From contig JAVBYI010000004.1 in assembly GCA_030824115.1 (NCBI GenBank), positions 366,852 to 430,851 of the forward strand: DNA of 64,000 nt, read 5' to 3'. Both the position numbers and the translations under genes were made by a program. Source of the stretch: Rhodocyclaceae bacterium. Lineage in GTDB: Bacteria > Pseudomonadota > Gammaproteobacteria > Burkholderiales > Rhodocyclaceae. Under the pieces are notes generated by a model. It saw nothing but the letters and a program-made list of their open reading frames with translations. It was not told the DNA's origin and did no database searches. This document shows, in pieces, positions 36,265-47,292 of the stretch; the stretch's first letter is position 1, and every line of letters begins with the position of its first letter.

Positions 36265-36965
36265 GAAAGCCCGGGATACCGCAACTGCCGAAGCTCAACG
36301 TGCCGAAAATAGATTTCAAAGCGATAGCCGAGGATTTTAAAACACTTGATCCAAAAGATCCCGGTGCGTGGCCATTAATCCCTCGCATAATTATTTTGCT
36401 GGGGATATTCCTAGCGTTGCTATTACTTGCGGGTTGGTTTGGCTGGCAGGGGCAAATCGATGCGCTTGAGGCCAAACGTCAAGAGGAAACTAAGCTGAAG
36501 GATGACTGGCTTGCCAAAAAGAAGCTGGCGGTTAATTTGGATGAGTATCGTAGTCAGTTGGCTGAAATTGAGCGCTCATTTGGAGCCCTGCTCAAGCAAC
36601 TGCCTAATGCGGCTGAGATGGAGTCTCTGCTGGTTGATATTAACCAAGCGGGCTTGGGGCGTGGATTGCAGTTCGAGTTATTTAAGCCAGGAAACGAAGT
36701 TATCAAGGATTTCTACGCAGAACTGCCGATCACCATAAATGTTTCAGGTAGTTACCACGACTTGGGTGCCTTTGCGGGGGACGTGGCCAAACTTCCGCGC
36801 ATCGTGACACTGAACGATATCAACATCACGCCGGTGAGTAAGGGGAGTGGTCTGATGTTGACGACCACGGCAAAAACCTTCCGATATCTTGACGAAGAGG
36901 AAGTGAGCGCAAGAAAGAGGAAAGAAAAAGAGTCGTCTACAAAAGGAAAGGGGGCAAAGAAGTGA
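36261..36965 (+). CDS. pilO: type IV pilus assembly protein PilO
   Basis: 234 aa with a 4-bp overlap with pilN. A Pro-rich cytoplasmic leader (KPGIPQLPKLNVP, LDPKDPGAWPLIPR) precedes one helix (~43-62), a coiled coil (QIDALEAKRQEETKLKDDWL) and the PilO fold (LPNAAEMESLLVDINQAGLGRGLQFELF). It dimerises with PilN in the inner-membrane subcomplex. A highly charged Lys/Glu tail ends the protein. Confidence 0.93.
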   Translation: MRKPGIPQLPKLNVPKIDFKAIAEDFKTLDPKDPGAWPLIPRIIILLGIFLALLLLAGWFGWQGQIDALEAKRQEETKLKDDWLAKKKLAVNLDEYRSQLAEIERSFGALLKQLPNAAEMESLLVDINQAGLGRGLQFELFKPGNEVIKDFYAELPITINVSGSYHDLGAFAGDVAKLPRIVTLNDINITPVSKGSGLMLTTTAKTFRYLDEEEVSARKRKEKESSTKGKGAKK

Positions 36966-37519
36966 TGCTCCCGGCCAGAATCATTGCATGTCTCTCTTGC
37001 CTGATCCTCATAGGGGGGTGTGGTGGTGGCGAACATGAGGACATCAAACAGTGGATGGCGACGTCATCTCAAGACTTGAAGGGGCGAGCCCCGCCGTTGC
37101 CTGAGCTCAAACCATTCCCGATCGTTTCTTACGTGGGTACGAACGCGTCTGATCCGTACAGTGACACCCGGCTTGAACCCGAGAAGAGAGAGGGGACGGG
37201 AATCAATGTGCCAGACTTCAATCGTCCGCGTGAGCAACTGGAAAGTTTCCCGCTTGAATCCCTGCAATTGATCGGGGTGATCAGCAAAGCCAAGGGGGGG
37301 GGGCGACACGCCCTGATTCAGGTCGATGGTGTGGTGTATCAGGTGACCAAGGGAAATTACATTGGCCAGAATTATGGCCGAATTATTGGCGTGACCGACA
37401 CCGAAGTCATAGTTGCGGAAACACTGCTAGACCCAACTGGACAAACGTCGGAGTGGGTTGAAAGAAAGGCAAGTCTTCAGCTTCAGGAAGGCTCGCAAAG
37501 CAAGGAGGCTGGCAAATGA
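36965..37519 (+). CDS. pilP: type IV pilus lipoprotein PilP, with G10 tract
   Basis: 184 aa from ATG 36965; a GTG at 36962 is possible. The lipobox (ILIGGC) makes it an inner-membrane lipoprotein joining PilNO to the PilQ secretin. The HR domain (LESLQLIGVISKAKGGG, HALIQVDGVVYQVTKGNYIG) is typical, but the K-GGG loop is encoded by an uninterrupted run of ten G (37294-37303). Slippage would shift the frame near residue 113 and could be polar on pilQ. Confidence 0.93.
   Translation: MLPARIIACLSCLILIGGCGGGEHEDIKQWMATSSQDLKGRAPPLPELKPFPIVSYVGTNASDPYSDTRLEPEKREGTGINVPDFNRPREQLESFPLESLQLIGVISKAKGGGRHALIQVDGVVYQVTKGNYIGQNYGRIIGVTDTEVIVAETLLDPTGQTSEWVERKASLQLQEGSQSKEAGK
37294..37303 (+). repeat. homopolymeric G10 tract in pilP
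   Basis: Ten consecutive G, read as AAG GGG GGG GGG CGA (K-G-G-G-R). It is the longest mononucleotide run I noticed in the window, and its length is in the range known to slip in phase-variable genes. Confidence 0.9.
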
Positions 37520-39777
37520 AGACAATGAGAAGCTTATTATCAGTGCTGATTATGACTATAGTCGGCGTACTGTCGGCCCCCGTTTTCGGAGCGAATGCGG
37601 TTGATGCTGCAAGTGGATCGCCACTCAATCGCATTGAAACTTTGATGGTGAGCAAGGCAGGCGGCAACGTGGTATTGAAGATCGGTTTGCGCCTGCCGCT
37701 GGCCACATCCCCCGCACATTTCAGCATTTCCAAGCCGGCCCGGTTGGTTTTTGATTTGCCAGATACAGGCAATGGGTTGGGTTACACCACAAAGCAAATC
37801 AATGAAGGCGGACTCCACAGCTTGAACATTATTCAGTCGGGTGATCGCTCCCGACTGGTTTTGAATATGGACAAGGTTCGGCACTTTGAAACCAGACAAG
37901 AAGACAATGCATTGGTGATTAGCCTAACTGAAGGCGAACTGACTGAATCCGGGAAAGAAGTGCCATCGCAACACTTCTCTGGTAGTGACCGACCTGAAAT
38001 ACAAAGCATTCGAGATATCCAGTTTCGTCGCAGTAAGGATGGTGCCGGCGTTGTTGTTGTAGACCTGTCTGCCCCGGATACGGGAATAGATATTCACCAA
38101 AAGGGTAAGGCTCTGTATGTTTCATTCAAGAAGACGCGGCTACCTGAAAATCTACGGCGCAAGCTCGATGTGGTCGACTTCTCAACACCGGTGACATTGG
38201 TGAAGACAGGGGTGGATGGTGATAATGTGAACATGGAAATTGTTCCCAAGGGCTTATGGGAGCACGTAGCCTTTCAGACGGATAATCAGTTCATCGTCGA
38301 AGTACGGCCACTCAAAGAGGATCCAGGTAAGCTTTTCCAAGGCTCCAAGACGGGTTACCAGGGAGAGGCCATTTCCCTGAATTTTCAGAATATTCCCTTG
38401 CGTGAATTGCTGCATGTTTTTGCAGATATTACAAACTTCAATATCGTTGTCAGTGATACCGTTACAGGTAATGTGTCCTTGAGATTGAATGAAGTGGCGT
38501 GGGATCACGCACTTGAGATTGTTCTGCAACAGAAAAATCTTGCGATGCGCAAAAGTGGCAACGTCCTCTGGATCGCGCCACGTGATGAATTGGCTGCCCG
38601 AGATAAACTAGAAGTGGAGGCGCGTGACGCTGCGGTGGCTGCTGAAATGCCACGTTTGGAGGTATTTCAGCTGAACTACCAAAAAGCGGAAGATTTTGTC
38701 ACTATGTTGTCACCGGACAACGGGAAGTCCGACAATTCATCAAAATCATCACCTGGTGGATTTTTGTCGTCGATCGGTCGGGTCTCTGTAGATAAGCGCA
38801 CCAACCAGGTATTTATTTACGATGTTCCATCGAAGTTGGAAATGATCCGCGGGTTGCTGACAAAGATTGACCGGCCAGCGCGGCAGGTACTGATAGAGGC
38901 TCGAATAGTAGAGGCAGACACCTCCTTTTCAAAAGCCTTAGGTGCTCGGTTGGGCGGGCATGATATGTATGGCCTTGATACGGGCCATCGATTACTTGGT
39001 ACCAATACTCGGTTTGGGATATCAGCTTCTGCTACTGATGCGAATACCCACTTGGCAGAGCGCCGCCAATATCTGGATTCCGCCGGTAATGTGACCTATG
39101 GAGCCGGTACTCAAATGATTGGCCCAACGGCTTACTATGAGAGTGCAACCCTGAAGCGGGAATCTATTGCCCCCTCTATCGCCGAAAGTCAGTTTTCGAA
39201 TAATTCTATTGCAGCCCCCACGGGCCAATTTGCCTTCACGCTTTTCAATTCCGTAAAAAGCCAGTTGCTTACCCTGGAACTGACAGCACGTGAGGCTGAT
39301 GGCTTGAGCAAGATGATTTCAAGTCCTCGTGTGTTGACGGCAGATCAGGTCGAAGCTTCAATCGAACAGGGCTATCGCATCCCCTACCCCACAGCATCAA
39401 GTTCTGGTGCTATTAGTATTGCATACATAAATGCGACGCTTTCTCTGAGGGTAAAACCACAGATCACCCCGGACGGTCGCGTGATGATGAATATCAAAAT
39501 CAATAAGGACGCACCTGGTGAAGAGGGACGTTGGGGCTATACGGTCCGGACAAAGGAAATTAAGTCAGATGTATTAGTTGAGAATGGTGGTACGGTTGTC
39601 ATCGGCGGTGTCTTTGAGCTTGATGAATCGGAGTCAACTACACGGGTACCGTTTCTTGGGGATCTCCCATATGTTGGGTTCATGTTCAAACAAAAGACCA
39701 AGCGCGAGGTTCGAACAGAGTTGATTATCATGATCACCCCCAAAGTGGTTGATGATGCCTTGGCTGTAAAGCTTTAA
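37516..39777 (+). CDS. pilQ: type IV pilus secretin PilQ
   Basis: 753 aa, signal peptide (~1-28), two AMIN domains (~35-260) that bind peptidoglycan, an STN/N0 domain (~285-370: ISLNFQNIPLRELLHVFADIT), a secretin N1 domain, then the C-terminal secretin barrel (VLIEARIVEADTSFSKALGARLGG, PRVLTADQVEASIEQGYRIPY, LVENGGTVVIGGVFE, VPFLGDLPYVGFMFK). It forms the outer-membrane pore for pili and, in competent bacteria, for DNA. 4-bp overlap with pilP. A long insert (~490-560) with low conservation is present. Confidence 0.95.
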   Translation: MKTMRSLLSVLIMTIVGVLSAPVFGANAVDAASGSPLNRIETLMVSKAGGNVVLKIGLRLPLATSPAHFSISKPARLVFDLPDTGNGLGYTTKQINEGGLHSLNIIQSGDRSRLVLNMDKVRHFETRQEDNALVISLTEGELTESGKEVPSQHFSGSDRPEIQSIRDIQFRRSKDGAGVVVVDLSAPDTGIDIHQKGKALYVSFKKTRLPENLRRKLDVVDFSTPVTLVKTGVDGDNVNMEIVPKGLWEHVAFQTDNQFIVEVRPLKEDPGKLFQGSKTGYQGEAISLNFQNIPLRELLHVFADITNFNIVVSDTVTGNVSLRLNEVAWDHALEIVLQQKNLAMRKSGNVLWIAPRDELAARDKLEVEARDAAVAAEMPRLEVFQLNYQKAEDFVTMLSPDNGKSDNSSKSSPGGFLSSIGRVSVDKRTNQVFIYDVPSKLEMIRGLLTKIDRPARQVLIEARIVEADTSFSKALGARLGGHDMYGLDTGHRLLGTNTRFGISASATDANTHLAERRQYLDSAGNVTYGAGTQMIGPTAYYESATLKRESIAPSIAESQFSNNSIAAPTGQFAFTLFNSVKSQLLTLELTAREADGLSKMISSPRVLTADQVEASIEQGYRIPYPTASSSGAISIAYINATLSLRVKPQITPDGRVMMNIKINKDAPGEEGRWGYTVRTKEIKSDVLVENGGTVVIGGVFELDESESTTRVPFLGDLPYVGFMFKQKTKREVRTELIIMITPKVVDDALAVKL

Positions 39778-39793
39778 CCGAAGGTTTTACCGG

Positions 39794-40318
39794 GTGGGAG
39801 AGGTCAATTGCGTATGCCTTGTTGGCATGATGGGCGCAGGAAAAACGACCGTTGGAAGAAAGCTCGCCAAACGGCTTGGCTTGCAGTTTGTTGATCTCGA
39901 TCATGAAATCGAGCGACATACAGGCGTTTCGGTGGCAACCATTTTCGAGATTGAGGGTGAGTCGGGTTTCCGTCAGCGTGAAACGAATGCACTTAGGCAA
40001 GTGATTGAAGGTGGTACCCAAATAGTTGCCACAGGCGGTGGGGTCGTATTGAGTGCTATGAATCGAGCTGTTCTGTTTGGGACTGATTCTGTTGTGTATT
40101 TGCAGGCTGCGCCAGAGCTCATCTATTCCAGAACACGGCATGACACGAGCCGCCCCTTGCTACAAGTGGCAGACCCGCTTGGCCGGATACGCAGCCTCGT
40201 CACTCAGCGTGATCCTTTATACCGGGAAGTGGCTGATGTCGTGATTGAGTCAGGCAGACCGCTTGGCAATACAATCGAGGCAATTGAAACTGCGCTGAGA
40301 TTGCATTCATCACGATGA
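39794..40318 (+). CDS. aroK: shikimate kinase
   Basis: 174 aa with GTG start 39794 ([20 protein letters not shown]), 16 bp after pilQ. Walker A GMMGAGKT, the shikimate-binding DLDHEIE and FRQRE, GGGVVLS, and the lid Arg in SRPLL are present. It phosphorylates shikimate in aromatic amino acid synthesis. It overlaps aroB by 4 bp; pilQ-aroK-aroB is a conserved order. Confidence 0.95.
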   Translation: MGEVNCVCLVGMMGAGKTTVGRKLAKRLGLQFVDLDHEIERHTGVSVATIFEIEGESGFRQRETNALRQVIEGGTQIVATGGGVVLSAMNRAVLFGTDSVVYLQAAPELIYSRTRHDTSRPLLQVADPLGRIRSLVTQRDPLYREVADVVIESGRPLGNTIEAIETALRLHSSR

Positions 40319-41397
40319 CGTCACTCACAGTTGGTCTGGGCCAACGGTCATATCAGATCTACATTGCCAACGGATTGTTGGACGAGCTGCCCGAGCAGAC
40401 ATGGGCGCGGCGTGTCACCATTGTCACGAATGACGTTGTTGCGCCGCTTTATCTGGATCGATTGGTCGCTTCGCTGGAAAATGTCGGCGCTGGTACGGCG
40501 GCGGTTGTGCTACCGGACGGTGAAGCACACAAGAATTGGGAATCGCTCAACCTGATTTACGATCATCTGCTGGCCTCGCGCTGCGATCGAACGACACCTA
40601 TTGTGGCCTTGGGTGGCGGTGTGATTGGCGATCTGGCGGGATTTGCCGCTGCATCCTATCAACGCGGCGTGCCCTTCATCCAGGTGCCGACGACATTACT
40701 TTCGCAGGTGGATTCTTCGGTCGGCGGCAAGACCGGCATCAATCATCCGCGTGGCAAGAACATGATCGGCGCCTTCTGGCAGCCCCGTATGGTGGTTGCC
40801 GATACCGATACATTGAAAACCTTGCCGGACCGTGAGCTTTCGGCGGGCTTGGCAGAAGTGATCAAGTATGGCCTGATTCGTGATTTGCCCTTCCTTGAGT
40901 GGCTGGAAGCGAATATGGGTCGGTTGATGGCGCGCGAGGGCGACGCCTTGGCATATGCCATCAAGCGTTCCTGTGCGAATAAGGCCGAGGTGGTCGCTGG
41001 CGACGAATTGGAGACGGCGAAAGATGGGGGGCGGGCGCTGTTGAATCTCGGTCATACCTTTGGTCATGCCATTGAAACCGGCATGGGGTACGGCGAGTGG
41101 TTGCATGGTGAAGCCGTGGCGGCGGGCACCATGATGGCGGTTGATCTATCGCGCCGACTCGGATGGTTGAGTGATGCAGATGTTGAACGGGTGCAACGAT
41201 TGTTCGAGCGCGCCAAGCTGCCCATTCGCGGTCCTGCACTCGGTGCGGATCGCTATCTGGATCTGATGGGACACGATAAAAAGGTCATCGCGGGGCAAAT
41301 GCGCCTCGTGTTACTGCGCAAGCTGGGCGCAGCGGTGACCTGGGCCGATGCGCCACAAACCGAGATTCGTCCTGCCATTGAAGCCTGTTGTGACTGA
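40315..41397 (+). CDS. aroB: 3-dehydroquinate synthase
   Basis: 360 aa. NAD/Zn enzyme converting DAHP to 3-dehydroquinate. [38 protein letters not shown] and the Zn-ligand histidines in [11 protein letters not shown] and LHGEAVAAG are present. The N-terminal segment [19 protein letters not shown] is encoded by a repeat copy lacking one codon. It overlaps dgt by 8 bp. Confidence 0.96.
   Translation: MTSLTVGLGQRSYQIYIANGLLDELPEQTWARRVTIVTNDVVAPLYLDRLVASLENVGAGTAAVVLPDGEAHKNWESLNLIYDHLLASRCDRTTPIVALGGGVIGDLAGFAAASYQRGVPFIQVPTTLLSQVDSSVGGKTGINHPRGKNMIGAFWQPRMVVADTDTLKTLPDRELSAGLAEVIKYGLIRDLPFLEWLEANMGRLMAREGDALAYAIKRSCANKAEVVAGDELETAKDGGRALLNLGHTFGHAIETGMGYGEWLHGEAVAAGTMMAVDLSRRLGWLSDADVERVQRLFERAKLPIRGPALGADRYLDLMGHDKKVIAGQMRLVLLRKLGAAVTWADAPQTEIRPAIEACCD
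40479..40503 (+). repeat. interspersed repeat, copy 9 (inside aroB, sense, 3-nt deletion)
   Basis: AAAT and the exact core GTCGGCGCTGG, then TACGGCG. It aligns with the consensus if the three variable bases after the core are deleted, an in-frame loss. Confidence 0.8.
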
Positions 41398-42514
41398 GCT
41401 GGCTGCCTACGCCGTCAGCGAAGGCAGTTCGCAGGGACGACGCATCGCCGAGCCGCGTCCCAAGACCCGCGGCGAGTATCAGCGCGACCGTGATCGAATC
41501 ATTCACTCCACCGCATTTCGCCGCCTCGAATACAAAACACAGGTTTTCGTCAATCACGAAGGCGACCTGTTTCGCACCCGCCTGACACACTCTATCGAGG
41601 TGGCTCAAATTGCCCGCTCGATTGCGCGTGCGCTTAACCTGAATGACGACCTGACCGAAGCGATTGCGTTAGCCCATGATCTTGGCCACACGCCTTTTGG
41701 ACATGCCGGACAGGATGCTTTGAACGAATGCATGGCCGAGCATGGCGGCTTCGAACACAATCTGCAGTCCTTGCGGATTGTCGACAAGCTCGAAGAGCGC
41801 TATGGCGCGTTCGATGGCCTGAACCTGATGTTCGAAACCCGTGCCGGCATCCTCAAGCATTGTTCGCAGGCCAAGGCGCGTGAGTTAGGCGAACTCGGTG
41901 CGCGATTTCTCAACGATCAGCGCCCCTCGCTGGAAGCACAGATATGCAATCTGGCCGATGAAATTGCTTATAACAATCATGATGTGGATGACGGTCTACG
42001 GTCGGGCCTGATTACCGTTGAACAATTACAAGAAATTGACCTGTTTGACTTGCATGAGAGAGAGGCGAAAGCGGCGTTTCCGAAAATTTCAGGACGTCGG
42101 CTGATCCATGAAACCGTGCGTCGCATGATCGGCGCACAAGTGGCTGATTTGCTGTCAGAAACGGGCGAGCGGCTGGAAAAACAGCAGATCAAAACGCTTG
42201 GTGATGTCATTCAAGCACCGCAACTCGTTGGATTTTCAGAAAAAATGCGGTTAATGAACCGTGAACTCAAGCATTTTCTGCATGATTCCCTGTATCGCCA
42301 CTATCAAGTGGTACGCATGACCAGCAAGGCGCGACGGATTGTGAAAGACCTGTTTGAGGCGTTTCTGGCTGATATGCGGCTTCTGCCCGTTCAGGATCAG
42401 GCGCGTGGCGATCAGGAGGGGAATCCCCGTGCCATCGCCGATTACATTGCCGGAATGACCGATCGCTACGCGATGAAAGAGCATCGACGCCTGTTTGCGA
42501 TCGGGGAATTTTGA
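41390..42514 (+). CDS. dgt: deoxyguanosinetriphosphate triphosphohydrolase-like protein
   Basis: 374 aa from GTG 41390; an ATG at 41348 would overlap aroB by 50 bp. An HD-superfamily dNTP triphosphohydrolase: [31 protein letters not shown] with the His-Asp metal ligands, and [15 protein letters not shown]. It hydrolyses dNTPs to deoxynucleoside and PPPi, and can influence mutation rate and phage defence. The last gene of the pil-aro-dgt unit; the gltB promoter should lie in the 146 bp that follow. Confidence 0.92.
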   Translation: MTELAAYAVSEGSSQGRRIAEPRPKTRGEYQRDRDRIIHSTAFRRLEYKTQVFVNHEGDLFRTRLTHSIEVAQIARSIARALNLNDDLTEAIALAHDLGHTPFGHAGQDALNECMAEHGGFEHNLQSLRIVDKLEERYGAFDGLNLMFETRAGILKHCSQAKARELGELGARFLNDQRPSLEAQICNLADEIAYNNHDVDDGLRSGLITVEQLQEIDLFDLHEREAKAAFPKISGRRLIHETVRRMIGAQVADLLSETGERLEKQQIKTLGDVIQAPQLVGFSEKMRLMNRELKHFLHDSLYRHYQVVRMTSKARRIVKDLFEAFLADMRLLPVQDQARGDQEGNPRAIADYIAGMTDRYAMKEHRRLFAIGEF

Positions 42515-42660
42515 TCACCTCACCCTGCCGGGAGTATTGAGCCGGGCCTGGTTTCTCGGTATATTTCGCGGTTCGCCCAATGCATTTACCCCCATGCCGG
42601 TCGGTGTTTTGCCCGGCTTATTTGATGGCCATAACGCCAGGAAATATCCAGAAAACCATG

Positions 42661-45600
42661 ATGGAAATCCCTAGCCGCCAGGGTCTCTATGACCCAGCCA
42701 ACGAACACGACGCCTGTGGTGTCGGTTTTGTTGCCCATATCAAGAATGAAAAGAGCCATGCGATTGTTGCGCAGGGCCTCAAGATCCTCGAGAACCTGAC
42801 CCACCGTGGCGCTACCGGCTACGATCCCCTGTTGGGTGACGGCGCGGGCATCCTGATCCAGATGCCGGATGCTTTCTTGCGCGATGAAGCAGGAAAAGCG
42901 GGCATCAAACTGCCGGCCGTTGGTCATTACGGCTGTGGCAATATTTTCCTGCCGCAATCTGCCAATGGACGTTTAGCCTGTGAGTCGGCGCTAGCCCGTA
43001 TCGTCCATGAAGAGGGGCAAGTGTTCCTCGGTTGGCGCGATGTGCCGTGCGATAACCGCGGATTGGCACAAGCCGCCAAGGATATGGAGCCGGCGATCCG
43101 TCAGGTGTTTGTCGGCAAAGGGGGCAATGTCGGCGATCAGGATGCGTTTGAAAGAAAACTCTTCGTCATTCGCAAGCGCGTCGAGCATGAAGTGCGTCGC
43201 CTCGGCCTTGCTGATGGCCGTCAGTTCTACATTCCATCGTTGTCATCGCGCACGATCAACTACAAGGGCCTGTTGCTGGCGCATCAGGTCGGTGAGTACT
43301 ACCTCGACCTGCAGGACAAGCGTGTCGTTTCGGCGCTGGCCTTGGTGCATCAACGCTTCTCCACGAATACCTTCCCGACCTGGGATCTGGCGCACCCCTT
43401 CCGCATGATCGCCCACAACGGCGAAATCAATACCCTGCGCGGCAACATCAACTGGATGGCTGCGCGCCAGCAGGCGATGAAGTCGAAGTGGCTGGGCGAA
43501 GATCTCAACAAGCTGTGGCCGCTGATTGTCGAAGGACAATCCGATTCGGCCAGTTTCGATAATGCGCTGGAACTCCTCGTCATGGGCGGTTACTCCATGA
43601 CGCATGCGATGATGATGCTGATCCCGGAAGCCTGGGCTGGCAATGCGCTGATGGATGAGGAGCGTCGCGCCTTCTACGAGTTCCACGCACCGGTGATGGA
43701 GCCGTGGGACGGCCCAGCCGCCGTGGCCTTCACGGATGGCCGCCAGATCGGCGCCACGCTCGACCGCAATGGTTTGCGGCCGGCGCGTTATCTCGTGACC
43801 GAAGACAACATCGTGATGATGGCTTCCGAGATGGGCGTGCTGACTTTCCCAGAAGAGAGGATCGTCAAGAAGTGGCGCCTGCAGCCGGGCAAGATGTTCC
43901 TGATCGACCTTGAAAAGGGCTGCATCATCGACGATGCTCAACTCAAGAAGACGATGGCGACCGAAGAGCCCTATGGCAAGTGGATCGCGGAGTCGCGCGT
44001 CTATCTCAATGAGTTGCCGGAAGCCAAGGCGCTGCCTAAGATCAAGCCGGCGCTGCTCGATGCGCAGCAGGCCTTCGGTTATTCGCAGGAGGACATCAAG
44101 TTCATCATCGAGCCGATGATCAAGGCCGGTGAAGAGCCGACCGGCTCGATGGGCGCCGATGTCGCGCTGCCCGTGCTGTCGTCCAAGAACAAGTCGCTCT
44201 ATCTCTACTTCAAACAGTTGTTTGCGCAGGTGACCAATCCGCCGATCGATCCGATCCGCGAAGAAATCGTCATGTCGCTGACCTCATTCATCGGCCCGAA
44301 GCCCAACCTGCTGGGTATTGCCGACAATGAGGAAACACTGACGCCGCGTCTCGAAGTGACTCAGCCGGTTTTGACCGATGAGGATCTCGCCCGCCTGACG
44401 ACGATCGACAAACTGACGCAATCCCGCTTTAAGGCGCTGACGCTGGATATGAGCTATCCGGTCAGCGAAGGCGGCGCCGGTTGCGAGGCGGCTGTCGAGC
44501 GCCTGTGTGCAGCGGCCGAGCAGTCGGTTGCCGATGGCTACAACATCATCGTGCTGACGGACCGTGGCATTATCGCCGAGCGTGTGGCCGTGCCGGCTTT
44601 GCTGGCTTGTGCCGCTGTGCATCACCACTTGGTCAAGAAGGGCCTGCGCACCAGCACGGGTCTGGTGATCGACTCCGGCTCGGTGCGCGAGGTGCATCAC
44701 TTCGCATTGCTTGCCGGCTATGGTGCCGAGGCAGTCTGCCCGTGGCTGACGTTTGCCACGATCAAGGATATGGTCGGCAAGAGCGGCGACAGCAAGGCGG
44801 CGATCAAGAACTACATCAAGGCGATCGGCAAGGGTCTCAACAAGGTCATGTCCAAGATGGGCATCTCGACCTACCAGTCCTATTGCGGCGCACAGATTTT
44901 CGAAGCCATCGGTCTCAACTCGGCATTTGTTGCGCGTTACTTCACCGGTACCGCGACGCAGGTCGAGGGCATTGGCCTCAAGGAGGTTGCCGAGGAAGCC
45001 GTGCGCACCCATGTGGCGGCCTTCTCGAATGATCCGGTGCTGGCCAACATGCTCGATGTCGGTGGCGAGTATGCCTTCCGCGTCCGCGGCGAAGACCATA
45101 TGTGGACGCCGGATGCGATCGCCAAGCTGCAGCATTCGACGCGTTCCGGCCAGTTTGAGACTTATCAGGAATACGCCAAGATCATCAACGATCAGACGCG
45201 TCGTCACATGACGCTGCGCGGCCTGTTTGAGATCAAGCCGGCCGGCCCGCCCGTGCCGCTTGATGAGGTCGAGTCGGCCAAGGAAATCGTCAAGCGCTTT
45301 GCTACCGGCGCCATTTCCCTCGGTGCTATCTCGACCGAGTCGCACACCACGCTGGCCATCGCGATGAACCGCATTGGCGGCAAGTCGAATACCGGCGAGG
45401 GCGGTGAAGATCCGCGGCGCTTTGCAAAAGTCGGCGCTGGCGCGACGGTGGCGAGTGTCATTGGTGCGGCCCAGGTCGAGCGCGACATTCCGCTCCAGGA
45501 AGGCGATTCGCTGCGCTCTGCGATCAAGCAGGTGGCGTCCGGCCGCTTTGGTGTTACCACTGAATACCTAGCCAACTCCGATCAGATCCAGATCAAGATG

Positions 45601-47292
45601 GCGCAGGGTGCCAAGCCCGGCGAGGGCGGTCAATTGCCCGGCCACAAGGTGTCCGATTACATCGGCTACCTGCGCCACTCGGTACCGGGCGTTGGCCTGA
45701 TTTCGCCGCCACCGCACCACGATATTTATTCCATCGAGGATCTGGCGCAACTGATCCATGATCTCAAGAACGCCAACCCGAAGGCGTCGATTTCCGTCAA
45801 GCTGGTGTCGGAAGTCGGTGTCGGCACGGTGGCGGCAGGTGTCTCCAAGGCCAAGGCCGATCACGTGGTGATCGCTGGTTTCGACGGCGGTACCGGTGCC
45901 TCACCGCTGTCCTCAATCAAGCATGCGGGTACGCCGTGGGAACTGGGCTTGGCCGAAACACAACAGACGCTGGTGTTGAACCGCCTGCGCGGCCGTATTC
46001 GCGTGCAGGTCGATGGTCAGATGAAGACCGGTCGCGATGTCGTCGTCGGTGCGTTGTTGGGTGCCGACGAGTTCGGTTTCGCCACGGCGCCGCTGGTGGT
46101 CGAAGGATGCATCATGATGCGCAAGTGCCATCTGAACACCTGTCCGGTCGGCGTCGCGACGCAAGACCCGGTGCTGCGCAAGCGCTTCTCCGGTCAGCCC
46201 GAGCATGTCGTCAATTATTTCTTCTTCGTGGCTGAGGAAGCGCGCCGCATCATGGCCGAGATGGGCATTCGCAAGATCGACGACCTGATTGGCCGTACCG
46301 ATCTGCTCGACATGCAGGCGGGCGTCGAGCACTGGAAGGCGCGTGGGCTCGATTTCTCGAAGATTTTCCACATGCCGCCGGTGGGTGCCGAAGTCGCGCG
46401 AGTACATTGCGAGTCGCAGGATCACAATCTCGGCCCGGCGCTGGATCATCAACTGATCGAGAAGGCCAAGCCGGCGCTGGAGCGCAAGGAAAGGGTTTCG
46501 TTCGATGTTCCAGTGAGAAACCTTAATCGCACGGTTGGTACCATGTTGTCCTACGAGGTGGCGAGTCGCTATGGCCATGCTGGTCTGCCCGATGAAACCA
46601 TCCACATCCGCATGACCGGGACGGCAGGCCAGAGTTTTGGCGCCTTCCTTGCGCACGGCATCACGCTGGAGCTCTCCGGCGAGGCCAATGACTATGTGGG
46701 CAAGGGCTTGTGCGGCGGCAAGATTGTCGTCAAGCCGCAACCAGCGTTCAAGGGCAAGCCCTGCGAGAACATCATCGTCGGCAATACCGTGCTTTACGGT
46801 GCCATCGAAGGCGAGGTGTTCTTCCGCGGCGTGGCAGGCGAGCGCTTCTGCGTGCGCAACTCCGGTGCCACGGCCGTTGTCGAGGGCACGGGGGATCACG
46901 GCTGCGAATACATGACCGGCGGTACGGTGGTGGTGCTGGGTGAAACCGGCCGCAACTTTGCCGCAGGCATGTCGGGTGGCATCGCCTACGTGCTGGACGA
47001 AAGTGACAATGGTGGCATGTTTGCCAAGCGCTGCAACATGGCGATGGTGAGCCTGGAGAAAGTGCTGCCGGCTGCTGAGCAGACCAGCGACACACGTCAC
47101 CGCAACATGGCAGACGAAGATCAATTGAAGGCGCTGATCGAGAAGCACTTTGCCGAAACCGGTAGCCAGGTGGCGCGTCGCTTGCTGGATGACTGGTCGA
47201 ACACGCGCAGCAAGTTCGTCAAGGTATTCCCGAATGAATATCGCCGCGCGCTCAAGGAGCAGGCCGCGAAGCAATTGAAGGAGGCTGCATAA
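42661..47292 (+). CDS. gltB: glutamate synthase large subunit (NADPH-GOGAT alpha)
   Basis: 1543 aa from ATG 42661 (42658 is equally possible); longer starts add unconserved sequence. It has an N-terminal Ntn glutaminase domain with nucleophile Cys19 in [12 protein letters not shown], exposed after propeptide removal; a central domain; the FMN/synthase barrel (~850-1200); the 3Fe-4S cysteines in [17 protein letters not shown] near 1155; and a C-terminal beta-helix. It transfers glutamine amide nitrogen to 2-oxoglutarate. KVGAGATV is encoded by a sense copy of the 25-bp repeat. gltD follows with a 1-bp overlap. Confidence 0.97.
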   Translation: MEIPSRQGLYDPANEHDACGVGFVAHIKNEKSHAIVAQGLKILENLTHRGATGYDPLLGDGAGILIQMPDAFLRDEAGKAGIKLPAVGHYGCGNIFLPQSANGRLACESALARIVHEEGQVFLGWRDVPCDNRGLAQAAKDMEPAIRQVFVGKGGNVGDQDAFERKLFVIRKRVEHEVRRLGLADGRQFYIPSLSSRTINYKGLLLAHQVGEYYLDLQDKRVVSALALVHQRFSTNTFPTWDLAHPFRMIAHNGEINTLRGNINWMAARQQAMKSKWLGEDLNKLWPLIVEGQSDSASFDNALELLVMGGYSMTHAMMMLIPEAWAGNALMDEERRAFYEFHAPVMEPWDGPAAVAFTDGRQIGATLDRNGLRPARYLVTEDNIVMMASEMGVLTFPEERIVKKWRLQPGKMFLIDLEKGCIIDDAQLKKTMATEEPYGKWIAESRVYLNELPEAKALPKIKPALLDAQQAFGYSQEDIKFIIEPMIKAGEEPTGSMGADVALPVLSSKNKSLYLYFKQLFAQVTNPPIDPIREEIVMSLTSFIGPKPNLLGIADNEETLTPRLEVTQPVLTDEDLARLTTIDKLTQSRFKALTLDMSYPVSEGGAGCEAAVERLCAAAEQSVADGYNIIVLTDRGIIAERVAVPALLACAAVHHHLVKKGLRTSTGLVIDSGSVREVHHFALLAGYGAEAVCPWLTFATIKDMVGKSGDSKAAIKNYIKAIGKGLNKVMSKMGISTYQSYCGAQIFEAIGLNSAFVARYFTGTATQVEGIGLKEVAEEAVRTHVAAFSNDPVLANMLDVGGEYAFRVRGEDHMWTPDAIAKLQHSTRSGQFETYQEYAKIINDQTRRHMTLRGLFEIKPAGPPVPLDEVESAKEIVKRFATGAISLGAISTESHTTLAIAMNRIGGKSNTGEGGEDPRRFAKVGAGATVASVIGAAQVERDIPLQEGDSLRSAIKQVASGRFGVTTEYLANSDQIQIKMAQGAKPGEGGQLPGHKVSDYIGYLRHSVPGVGLISPPPHHDIYSIEDLAQLIHDLKNANPKASISVKLVSEVGVGTVAAGVSKAKADHVVIAGFDGGTGASPLSSIKHAGTPWELGLAETQQTLVLNRLRGRIRVQVDGQMKTGRDVVVGALLGADEFGFATAPLVVEGCIMMRKCHLNTCPVGVATQDPVLRKRFSGQPEHVVNYFFFVAEEARRIMAEMGIRKIDDLIGRTDLLDMQAGVEHWKARGLDFSKIFHMPPVGAEVARVHCESQDHNLGPALDHQLIEKAKPALERKERVSFDVPVRNLNRTVGTMLSYEVASRYGHAGLPDETIHIRMTGTAGQSFGAFLAHGITLELSGEANDYVGKGLCGGKIVVKPQPAFKGKPCENIIVGNTVLYGAIEGEVFFRGVAGERFCVRNSGATAVVEGTGDHGCEYMTGGTVVVLGETGRNFAAGMSGGIAYVLDESDNGGMFAKRCNMAMVSLEKVLPAAEQTSDTRHRNMADEDQLKALIEKHFAETGSQVARRLLDDWSNTRSKFVKVFPNEYRRALKEQAAKQLKEAA
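42980..43004 (+). repeat. possible decayed repeat copy (inside gltB)
   Basis: Core GTCGGCGCTAGC differs by one base from the consensus, but the A-run and GACGGCA part do not match. It may be chance. Confidence 0.25.
45426..45450 (+). repeat. interspersed 25-bp repeat, copy 10 (inside gltB, sense)
   Basis: AAAA, core GTCGGCGCTGG, CGC, GACGGTG; translated K-V-G-A-G-A-T-V in a variable loop before the synthase-domain segment [15 protein letters not shown]. Confidence 0.93.
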
